A stretch of DNA of 64,000 bases from assembly GCA_016793465.1 (NCBI GenBank), contig JAEUJW010000090.1:1-64000 (forward strand). The letters run 5' to 3'. The first letter of the stretch is position 1. Every line of letters begins with the position of its first letter. The notes beneath the pieces are model-generated. The model worked only from the letters and a program-made list of their open reading frames with translations, ran no database searches and had not been told where the DNA came from. Source of the stretch: Myxococcales bacterium (GTDB lineage: Bacteria > Myxococcota > Polyangia > Nannocystales > Nannocystaceae). Positions 37,201 to 44,588 of this stretch are shown piece after piece. Made by a program: the position numbers and the translations under genes.

Positions 37201-39585
37201 TCACCCGCGGGTGGCGAGGATGACGGCGACGATGATCAGCAGGACGACCACCGCGCCGATGATCACGGCCTTGTTGCTGCCGCCGGTGGTCTCGGGCGCG
37301 TCGGCCTCCTGGACCGGATCGGGCTCGAGCGGCGGGCGCTGGACCGGCTTGTCGGGGTTGACGGGCACGAAGCCGAGGTTGTTGCCGGCGAAGCTCGGGA
37401 TCTCGGCGGACGGCGAGGGCGCGCTCTCCAGCGGGGTCGAACGCGGCTGCGGGACCTCGTCCTCGGGCTGCGCGCCGCTCGGCTTGTCCTCGCCGCGCAG
37501 GCGGGCGCCGAACGACGTCATCGGCTCCTCGGCGGGCGGCTCGGGCTCGCGGCGGAACGAGCTGTTGGGCTCGGCCGCCGTCGGCGCGAAGGCCACGACG
37601 GTGCCGCTCTCGGTCTGGACCGGGCCGTCGAAGAACTCGGGCTCGGCGTCGCCGGGCTCGGCGCTGGCCTCCTCCGGCTTCGGGCCCTGCAGCTCGGCCT
37701 CCATGAACATGGTCCAGCCGCGCGAGCTCGGCGCGTTGCTGACGGTGCTGACCTCCTGGGCGATGCCCGCGGCGGGCTGCGCCGGGGCCGGCGTGACCGG
37801 CGCGGCGCCGGCGGGCAGCGAGTCGTTGAGCTCCTCGAGCATCGTCCAGCCGCGGGTCGTCGGGCTCGGCGGCGGCGGCGTGGCGGCGGCGGCGGGTGTC
37901 GTCAGCGCGAGCGCGGCGGCGTCGGCCTCGCTCGGTTCGTCCATGATCATCGTCCAGCCGCGGGTGCTCGGCTTGACCTCGCCGCCGGGCGTCGCGGGCG
38001 TCGGAGCGGCGGGCGTCGGCGTGGGCGCAGCGGCGGCCGCGGCCGCGGGGGCGACCGGGGCGGGCGCCTGGGCCTGACCGGGCGCCGCCGGGGCGTTGGC
38101 CTCGTCCTCCGTGACCTCCATGAACATGGTCCAGCCGCGCGTACGCGGCTTGGCGGCGCCGGCCTGGGGCGCGGGCGTCGCGGTCGGAGGGCTCGCCGAC
38201 GGCGGCGTCAGCGAGGGCGCCGACAGGTTCGGGGCCGCCAGCGTCGGCGGGCTCAGGGTCGGGGCCGACAGCGTCGGCGGCGTGACCGACGGAGCGCCCG
38301 GCTTGCCGATCGCCGGCGGGCCGAACGACGGCGGCGCGGCCTTGCCGATCGCCGGCGGCGGCGTGAGCGTGGGCGCGGGCTTCGACAGCGTCGGCGGGGC
38401 GCCCAGACCCGGCGGCTTGGCGGCCGCGGGCGGCGTCACGGCCGGCGCTGCGCTCGCGGCGGGTGGGGACACGGGGGCCGGAGAAACGGCATCAGGCCCC
38501 GCCTTTGCCGCGGGGGACGGCAACTTGGGCGCGTCGTGGTCGGTCATCAGCGCGTCGAGGGTAGCATCCTCGTCTCGCTCCTCGCTACGGGTCGGCCGGG
38601 CCGCGGGGGCCGGGTCGAGGCCGGTCGTCGGGTCGCTGAGCGGGGCTTCGCGCACAGCCGACGGGCGACTCTGCTCCTCGGGATCCGCCAGCGGATCGAG
38701 GCTGAACAGCGGCGCCGGCGGCGGACCGTCCTCGTCGTGCGCGGGCTCCGGCGGCGTCGACGTCGGCTCGTCGACCAGACCCTCGGGGAAATCCCGGACG
38801 ATCCCGTCGAGCTCGGCGAGGAACTTCGACAGCAGGTTCGGCCGCGCCTTGGGGTCCTTGGCCAGCGCGGCGAACAGCGCCGGCGGCATCGACTCGGACG
38901 GCGGCAGGCTCGCCGCGGCCTGCAGCAGCTGGGTGCCGGTGTCGCCGCCGGTGAACAGCGAGGCCCCGCGCAGCAGGCGGTAGGTCAGCGCCGCGAGGTT
39001 GTACACGAGCGTGCGCTCGTCGATGTTGCGGCCCTCGACCTGCTCGGGGGCGATGCAGTCGAGCGCGCCGAAGCTGACCCCGCCCTGCGGATCGCCGACC
39101 GCGAACCCGGTCAGCTTGATGCCCTGCCCCACCCGCACGATCGTCTCGGCGCCGAGGTTGCGGTGCAGCACGCCGACTTTCTGCGCGGCCTGCAGCCCGG
39201 CGACGATCTCGTGGATGAGCTCGCCGACCTGCTCGCGCGGGATCGCCCCGATCTCGGCCAGCGTGTCGCCGGCGAGGTGCTCGTGCACCTCGTAGATCCC
39301 GCCCTTGCCGAGCTTGCCCGCGTCCCGCGTGCGCCGCACCTGCGGCGCGTCGACCTTCTCGATCTGCCGCAGCTCCCGCAGGCTGCGCTCGAGCGCCACC
39401 GGCGAGACGAAGCACTCCGGCGCGTACACTGTGACGTCGACGCGGGCGCCCGAGGCGTCCCGGGCCTCGTAGGTGACCGCCCCGAGGCGTGCCCGCACCA
39501 CCGCGCCCGTCGTGTAGGTCCCATCGATCACTGTACCCGGGGGAAGCTCGGCAGCTAGGGGCGCCGCGGTCGTCGCTGTGTTCAT
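37201..39585 (-). CDS. Membrane-anchored pseudokinase with four RGWTM motifs
   Basis: A 794-residue protein. Residues ~20-280 have a kinase fold but all key residues are lost: the VAIK-type lysine is replaced (VDVTVY), HRD is HRN (His141-Asn143), and DFG is replaced by TGF (near 159-161). A ~480-residue Pro/Ala-rich disordered region carries four copies of a motif, TRGWTMFME, TRGWTMIMD, TRGWTMLEE and SRGWTMFME (about residues 480-630). One membrane helix closes the protein (AVIIGAVVVLLIIVAVILA), so the bulk is cytosolic. It is convergent with the active kinase gene and probably a signalling scaffold; the repeated WT motif may be a docking or phosphorylation site. Confidence 0.85.
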   Translation of the reverse strand: MNTATTAAPLAAELPPGTVIDGTYTTGAVVRARLGAVTYEARDASGARVDVTVYAPECFVSPVALERSLRELRQIEKVDAPQVRRTRDAGKLGKGGIYEVHEHLAGDTLAEIGAIPREQVGELIHEIVAGLQAAQKVGVLHRNLGAETIVRVGQGIKLTGFAVGDPQGGVSFGALDCIAPEQVEGRNIDERTLVYNLAALTYRLLRGASLFTGGDTGTQLLQAAASLPPSESMPPALFAALAKDPKARPNLLSKFLAELDGIVRDFPEGLVDEPTSTPPEPAHDEDGPPPAPLFSLDPLADPEEQSRPSAVREAPLSDPTTGLDPAPAARPTRSEERDEDATLDALMTDHDAPKLPSPAAKAGPDAVSPAPVSPPAASAAPAVTPPAAAKPPGLGAPPTLSKPAPTLTPPPAIGKAAPPSFGPPAIGKPGAPSVTPPTLSAPTLSPPTLAAPNLSAPSLTPPSASPPTATPAPQAGAAKPRTRGWTMFMEVTEDEANAPAAPGQAQAPAPVAPAAAAAAAPTPTPAAPTPATPGGEVKPSTRGWTMIMDEPSEADAAALALTTPAAAATPPPPSPTTRGWTMLEELNDSLPAGAAPVTPAPAQPAAGIAQEVSTVSNAPSSRGWTMFMEAELQGPKPEEASAEPGDAEPEFFDGPVQTESGTVVAFAPTAAEPNSSFRREPEPPAEEPMTSFGARLRGEDKPSGAQPEDEVPQPRSTPLESAPSPSAEIPSFAGNNLGFVPVNPDKPVQRPPLEPDPVQEADAPETTGGSNKAVIIGAVVVLLIIVAVILATRG

Positions 39586-39964
39586 CGGGGGGTCTCCAGG
39601 GGGCGGGCACCGAGACTATGCGCTGGTGCATGGTTGATCAAGCGCCGGACCCGGCCCCGCGGGCCGTCCTGCGGCCTCACGGACGCAGCGGCAGGCCCTG
39701 GGTCGCCAGGGCCGCGCCAGCTTGGCACAGATCGGCGACCCGGTGAAATTGTCTTCACGGCCATTCAGGCACGCAGGGCCGTGAAGTCAGCCGCGAAGTC
39801 GGCGGCGCACGACCGCCGTGAACCCGCGCATGCAACGAACTCGGAGCGATCCGGACGTCAAGGAGCGACGGCCGCCCGGCACGACGTGAGAACCAATGAA
39901 CCCGAGGCGAGCCCCGGCGGGGCTCACCTCGGCTTTGTCTCACCGGACGAACCGGCGGCGGACC
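39586..39964. other. Control/trailer region between pseudokinase and small basic protein
   Basis: The minus-strand leader of the pseudokinase gene carries a CTGGAGA ribosome site and a possible -10 near 39618. Further along is an inverted pair GTGAA...TTCAC (about 39742-39757). A terminator hairpin is at 39902-39932. No open frame on either strand looks like a gene. Confidence 0.4.
39902..39932 (-). terminator. Strong hairpin terminator
   Basis: Two 14-base arms (CCGAGGCGAGCCCC and its near-complement, one mismatch) enclose a 3-base loop, about 35 bases downstream of the small basic protein stop. The U-rich tail is better on the plus strand (CTTTGTCT), so direction is uncertain. Confidence 0.55.
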
Positions 39965-40144
39965 TCAGCCCTTGGCGGGCTTGGCCTCGGCCTTGGGGGC
40001 CGGCTTGCCCGGCTCGCCGAGGGCCGCGAACAGCTCCTGGGCAGATGCCGTGCTCTTGCGGGCCAGCTTGATCTTGCGGGCATGCCCGGCGTTCTTGTGC
40101 CGGCGGGAGCGCTTGCGCTCGGTGACCTGAGTGAAGGAAGCCAT
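39965..40144 (-). CDS. Small basic protein (59 aa)
   Basis: Reads MASFTQVTERKRSRRHKNAG, then HARKIKLARKSTASAQELFAALG and a Lys/Ala/Pro tail. The Lys/Arg-rich start resembles small ribosome- or nucleic-acid-associated proteins, and similar short (V)TERKR..R...AG.. proteins exist in deltaproteobacteria as far as I recall. The ATG at 40144 follows an AGG-type ribosome site and a possible TATCCC -10 box. A strong hairpin lies downstream. Function unknown; RNA or ribosome binding is an inference from charge. Confidence 0.65.
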   Translation of the reverse strand: MASFTQVTERKRSRRHKNAGHARKIKLARKSTASAQELFAALGEPGKPAPKAEAKPAKG

Positions 40145-40265
40145 CGATTCGACCTGTCGGTTGCGGGCGGCAGGGATAACCGGCCTTTTTCGCCTTGTCA
40201 ACCACGTCCCCGCGGGGTTCGCGGCGTTTCTCCTTGTCCGCGGACGCCGGCCGCCGCCGCGGCGC

Positions 40266-41768
40266 CTAGTCCGCCAGCACCGCGAGGATGTACTCGCCGG
40301 CCGCCCCGCCCATGACCTCGCCGGCGTAGCTGTCGACCACGATCACGTAGTCGCCTTCGGGCAGCGGCCCGGTGATCTCCCGGTCGTTGCGCTTCAGGCA
40401 GCTCTCGGGGTCGGTGTTCGAGAGCACGTGGATGTCGACGTCGACGGCCCCGCGGTCGAACACCAGCACCCGCAGGTCGACGTCGGCGTCGACCGACAGG
40501 CGGTACACGATCTCCGGCCCGCTCTCGTCCTTGGCGGCGTCGCAGGCCCCGCCGTAGCTCGGCAGCGCGTTGCTCGGGCTGGTCGCCGTGCTGCGCAGGT
40601 CGACGAACGGCAGCGACGGGATCTCGAACGGGTCGTCGACCGTGCCCGAGCCCTGCAGGCCGGGGAGCGGCGCGTCGAGCTCGGGCGCCGCGTCGGTCAC
40701 GACCTGCTTGGCCCGGTCGAGCGCCCGCAGGCCCTCGAGGTTGCGCACGTTGTAGCCGCCCTGAAGGCTGAACTCGTCGAAGAAGCACGGGCGGTCGATC
40801 ATCGCCGACATCGTCACCGACAGGTCGACGCCGTCGGCCGCCAGCCCGGTCATCGGCAGGTTCCGCAGGGCCAGCTCGAGGTCGAGGAGCGGGACCTGCC
40901 GGCCCTGCGCGGCCGCGCGGACGATCGCGTTGTAGCGCGGCAGGTACGGCAGCATGCCCGGCATGTCGCTGCGCTGCGGCAGCGTCGACAGGATCGGCAC
41001 GGCCCCGGCGGCGATCAGCTCGTCGACGGTGTCCATCAGGTTGTCGGCGTAGGCGAACATCGCCGCCGGCTGGTCGCTCGCGAGGTCGTGGGTGCCGATC
41101 AGCACGTGGGCGTAGCGCGGCATCAGGGCCGCGATCTCGGCCCCGACCGGCGTCGGCGTACCCGCGCGCAGGTCGGCCGACGTCCACCCCGGCATGGCCG
41201 CCGCGCTGTCGCGCGAGAACGGCGTGACCCCGTTGCCGAGGTCGACGTTGAAGTGCGTGCGCGTGGCCGCCAGCTCCGGCGGCAGGTCCATGATCGCCGC
41301 GTCGGTCGCCAGGCACTTGAAGAAGCTCGCGCTCGCGGTGGTCGTGCCGCCGACCTTGGCGAACACCGTGTCGACCGCGGCCGGCGCGGCGATCGTGCGC
41401 AGGTTGTCGGCCACGAACGCGGTGATCGGCGAGTGCACGCGGTCGTAGGGGTACAGCTCGGGGTGCGGCGTCTCGGGCCCGACCGTCGTGTCGTCGCCGC
41501 TGCTGGTCTCGCCGCCCTCGCTGGTCGGCACGTCGCCGGTCGTCGTCGTCGTCGTCGTCGTGTCCGCGGGCCCGCTCGTGCCCTCTTCCGCGCCGGTCGG
41601 CGGCTCGCTGCCGGTCGGCGGCGGCGGCTCGCCGGTCGTCCCCGTGCCGGTCGTCGGCGTCGTCGTCGCCACCGGGTCGGTGCCGTCGAGGCCGACCCCC
41701 TGCGCGCACGCCGAGGCGCACGCCAGGACCGTCAGCGCCAGTCCGCGCCGCTTCGCCCACAAAGCCAT
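40266..41768 (-). CDS. Lipoprotein, SGNH/GDSL-hydrolase-like
   Basis: A 500-residue lipoprotein with signal MALWAKRRGLALTVLACASAC and a TTTG-rich linker. The globular domain begins around YPYDRVHSPITAFVADNLRTIA and includes AKVGGTTTASASFFKCLA, HVLIGTHDLAS and FDEFSLQGGYNVRNLEG, which I associate with myxobacterial SGNH/GDSL-like proteins, although a classic GDS block is not clear. The C-terminal ~100 residues (VYRLSVDADVDLRVLVFD, GDYVIVVDSY) look like a pre-peptidase C-terminal beta-sandwich. The -10 box 6 bases upstream implies a leaderless mRNA. It is divergent from the next lipoprotein. Confidence 0.65.
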   Translation of the reverse strand: MALWAKRRGLALTVLACASACAQGVGLDGTDPVATTTPTTGTGTTGEPPPPTGSEPPTGAEEGTSGPADTTTTTTTTGDVPTSEGGETSSGDDTTVGPETPHPELYPYDRVHSPITAFVADNLRTIAAPAAVDTVFAKVGGTTTASASFFKCLATDAAIMDLPPELAATRTHFNVDLGNGVTPFSRDSAAAMPGWTSADLRAGTPTPVGAEIAALMPRYAHVLIGTHDLASDQPAAMFAYADNLMDTVDELIAAGAVPILSTLPQRSDMPGMLPYLPRYNAIVRAAAQGRQVPLLDLELALRNLPMTGLAADGVDLSVTMSAMIDRPCFFDEFSLQGGYNVRNLEGLRALDRAKQVVTDAAPELDAPLPGLQGSGTVDDPFEIPSLPFVDLRSTATSPSNALPSYGGACDAAKDESGPEIVYRLSVDADVDLRVLVFDRGAVDVDIHVLSNTDPESCLKRNDREITGPLPEGDYVIVVDSYAGEVMGGAAGEYILAVLAD

Positions 41769-41774
41769 GGCGCC

Positions 41775-41780
41775 AGCGTA
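41775..41780 (-). promoter_or_regulatory. -10 box (TACGCT) of the SGNH-like lipoprotein gene
   Basis: Minus-strand TACGCT ends 6 bases before ATG 41768. Confidence 0.45.
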
Positions 41781-41909
41781 CACCATCCGCCGCGGCCCGC
41801 CACGCCACAACGGCAGGCCTGCACGCGGGGATCGAGCGGCTTCATCCAGGCCCGCGATCCGCAGCCCCGCGCACGCGGCCGCGCGCGCCGCCGCGACCCG
41901 CCGAAGTGG

Positions 41910-41915
41910 CATACT
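41910..41915 (+). promoter_or_regulatory. -10 box (CATACT) of the 712-aa lipoprotein gene
   Basis: CATACT ends 6 bases before GTG 41922, predicting a leaderless mRNA starting with GTG. Confidence 0.4.
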
Positions 41916-41921
41916 CGCGGC

Positions 41922-44060
41922 GTGACAAGCTCCATCGCTCCGTCGTCGCGACTGCTGCGCCGCGGCCTCCTCACCGCGTCCCTCGTGCTCTCGCTTCCGG
42001 GCTGCGGTCGCGGCCCGGCCGGCGCCGGCGACCCCGCGCTCGCGGCCATCCAGACGCGCATCCCGCCGCTGCCCGCCGTCGACATCGGCCTCGCCCCGGG
42101 CTTCCTCGCCGGCGGCTTCGTGTACGTCGCGGTCCGTCCGGGCAAGGTGCAGCGCTGGCTGCAGGCCTTGCCGCTGGCGCCCGACCTCGTCCGCGACGTC
42201 GCCCGCGCCGGCAACGAACTCGGCTTCGACCCCCGCGTCGACGACGTCGCCGCCCGCCTCGGCGTCGACCCCGACGGCGTGATCTCGATGACCCTGATGC
42301 GCCCGCTGACCGCCCAGGCCCCGGCCGTGCGCGCCGCCCTGCAGCGCGGCGACGGCCTGCCGAACCCGTGGCCCGGCGCCGGCGCCACGCCCTCCGACCT
42401 CGCTCCGGGCCCGTTCGACCGGCGGACCCCGCCCGAGCCCCCGCCCCCGCCGATCCCCCCGCCGCAGCCGTTCCCCGCGGCGACCGGCGGCGACGCCCCG
42501 GCCTACGATCGCCTCGACCCGCCGCCCGCGCCCCCGCCGATCGCCCCCTACGTGCCGCCGCAGCCGATCCAGCCGGTGCCGAGCAAGCCCGCGCAGTCGG
42601 ACCTCGCGCGCCAGGCCGGCGCGCTCGGCTTCCACTCGCGGATCTACGTGCCGGTGCGCGACGCATCGCTGCTGCTGAGCCCCATGCGCCGCGCCGCCGG
42701 CAAGGCCCAGGATCGGCCCGAGATCGCCGGCGTGTGCGGTCAGCTCGCGCCCACCGACCTCTGCACCGGCGAGAGCGACTTCCTGCTGGTCGTGCGCAGC
42801 GCCGAGGGGGCGGTGGCGGTCGACTTCTTCAACTTCGACAGCGGCAGCGGGGCCGCCCACGACGGCGAGCGGACCGCCGCGATCGTCGACGCCGTCAAGA
42901 ACACCGCGATCTCGCAGGTGCCCGCGCTCGCGACCCTGCGCGGCGACGCCGTCGCCTACGTCGACAGCGATCAGCTGCCGGCCGTGCACGAGGTCGTCAG
43001 CCTCAGCCAGGCCGTACGGCGCCTCAGCTGGTCGTCGGAGTCGGTGCGCGACGTGCTGGACGAGGCCGCCGCGCTCGCCCAGCTGCGCGAGACCCGGCGC
43101 CTGTTCAAGGGCATGCGCCTCGAGGTGATCGCCGAGGCCGACACCCTGCAGGCCAGCCTGCAGTGGGAGCCGAGCGACGACGACGCCAAGCAGGTGTTCA
43201 CCCGCGTCATGACGCGCACGCCCGCCGCGGCCCCGGTGCCGACGCTCGCCGGCCTGTGCGACGGCGGCCTGGCGTGCATGCGCACCGCCGGCATCCCGCG
43301 GCTAGCCGGCTTCGAGGAGCTGGCGACCGGCGCCTACGCCCGCCCGTCCCGCGACTTCGGCGAGCTGCTCGACGACACCGACGAGTTCGGCGCGCTGCAG
43401 CTGCTGCTCGAGACCTGGCCCAACGCGATCGGCGCGGTGCAGCGCTGGCCCAAGCAGGAGGGCGGCCGCATGGAGGTCGCGCTGATCGGCCAGGCCATGG
43501 AGGCCGCCGGCCGCGTCGAGGGCATGGGCGGCGCGCTGCGCAGCCTGCACGCCGGGGGCCGCAACCCGACCGGCGACTTCGTGGCCTACTCCCGCGTCCA
43601 GGGCGGCGAGCTGGCCCTGATGCGCACCATGCTGGCGCTCGGCGGCGTGCGCTTCAACGCCATCAACCTGCCCGCGGTGCCCGGCAAGGTCGAGCAGGCC
43701 GCCCTGCCCGACGACGACGTGCCCGCCTCGCTCCTGCTCGTCACCGACCCCGACAAGGTCCGCGTCGGCGACGCCGACGTCGAGATCGGCTGGGCCACCT
43801 TCGCCGACAGCACCGACCGCCTGACCTGGCTGCTCGGCCTGCCCCGCGACGCCACGCCCTCGCCGGCCTTCTACTTCGAGCTGCCCGACCTCTGGCGCCT
43901 CGTCAGCGCGATCGAGGGCGGCGCTGGCGAGCTGAACTTCGCCCAGGGCTGGCTGTCGGGCCGCTCGGTCAAGCTCGCCGCCGACGTGGTCGACGGCCGC
44001 CTGCGCTTCGACCTCCAGCTCGCCCGCGAGGCCGCCGCCCCGCCGGCGCCGGCGAAGTGA
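41922..44060 (+). CDS. Large uncharacterised lipoprotein (712 aa)
   Basis: The signal runs to LTASLVLSLPGC, giving a lipid-anchored exported protein. I do not recognise the family. The N-terminal part (~residues 45-145) repeats helix-strand units (GFVYVAVRPGKVQRWLQALP, FDPRVDDVAARLGVDPDGVI). A Pro-rich bridge (PPEPPPPPIPPPQPFP) follows. The C-terminal 480 residues are a mixed globular region (GDAVAYVDSDQLPAVHEVVS, LWRLVSAIEGGAGEL) with only a few Cys. It may belong to the family of large periplasmic proteins seen near myxobacterial lipoprotein clusters, which is inference. Start GTG 41922 follows a -10 box by 6 bases. Confidence 0.7.
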   Translation: MTSSIAPSSRLLRRGLLTASLVLSLPGCGRGPAGAGDPALAAIQTRIPPLPAVDIGLAPGFLAGGFVYVAVRPGKVQRWLQALPLAPDLVRDVARAGNELGFDPRVDDVAARLGVDPDGVISMTLMRPLTAQAPAVRAALQRGDGLPNPWPGAGATPSDLAPGPFDRRTPPEPPPPPIPPPQPFPAATGGDAPAYDRLDPPPAPPPIAPYVPPQPIQPVPSKPAQSDLARQAGALGFHSRIYVPVRDASLLLSPMRRAAGKAQDRPEIAGVCGQLAPTDLCTGESDFLLVVRSAEGAVAVDFFNFDSGSGAAHDGERTAAIVDAVKNTAISQVPALATLRGDAVAYVDSDQLPAVHEVVSLSQAVRRLSWSSESVRDVLDEAAALAQLRETRRLFKGMRLEVIAEADTLQASLQWEPSDDDAKQVFTRVMTRTPAAAPVPTLAGLCDGGLACMRTAGIPRLAGFEELATGAYARPSRDFGELLDDTDEFGALQLLLETWPNAIGAVQRWPKQEGGRMEVALIGQAMEAAGRVEGMGGALRSLHAGGRNPTGDFVAYSRVQGGELALMRTMLALGGVRFNAINLPAVPGKVEQAALPDDDVPASLLLVTDPDKVRVGDADVEIGWATFADSTDRLTWLLGLPRDATPSPAFYFELPDLWRLVSAIEGGAGELNFAQGWLSGRSVKLAADVVDGRLRFDLQLAREAAAPPAPAK

Positions 44061-44209
44061 CGGCGCTCAGCCGCGGTCCTCGGCGCTCGGCGCCGCGAAG
44101 ATGTCGTCGACCGTCCGCGCGGTGAGGATGCGGTCGAACCACACTTTAAAATGCGGCGCCGCGACCCCGCCGGCGGGCGGCACGGGTCGCGGCGGTCGAG
44201 GCGCCCGGA

Positions 44210-44473
44210 TCAGCGGGCCGCCCAGCGGCGGATCTCGTCGCGGAACCACTCGTCCGCCTCGTCGGTGAACTTGTAGTTGTCTCGGATGTACGCCATCGTC
44301 GTCTTCTCGATGTCGGTGTAGCGCCCTCCGTCGGTGACCGCCTTGATCAGCTCCTTGGCGTCGTCGACGGAGATGCGCCCGTCGCCCTTCCCTGCGGTCG
44401 CCTTGTCGGCGATCTCGAGCATCTCGCGGTCGTACTGCACACCGTTGATCGTCTTGTAGTAGCTCTCGGCCAT
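44210..44473 (-). CDS. Small EF-hand-like acidic protein (87 aa)
   Basis: Reads MAESYYKTINGVQYDREMLE, with a loop DKATAGKGDGRISVDDAKEL that resembles a calcium EF-hand (acidic and Gly residues at expected positions) or a TerB-like helical turn. It ends FRDEIRRWAAR. There is no signal. It is divergent from recQ, sharing 115 bases of control DNA. In another frame downstream (44209-44067) an additional coding-like stretch FKVWFDRILTARTVDDIFAA occurs, so a frameshifted longer gene is possible. Function unknown. Confidence 0.6.
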   Translation of the reverse strand: MAESYYKTINGVQYDREMLEIADKATAGKGDGRISVDDAKELIKAVTDGGRYTDIEKTTMAYIRDNYKFTDEADEWFRDEIRRWAAR

Positions 44474-44588
44474 GGGGAGTATCTCCGGTCGCCGGAATAC
44501 CACGACCGCGGACCGGCGTGGCCGCCCTGGCGCCGACAATCGTCGGCCGGCGTGCGCCCCTCGCTTGCGCTGCACGTCTTCGCGCATC

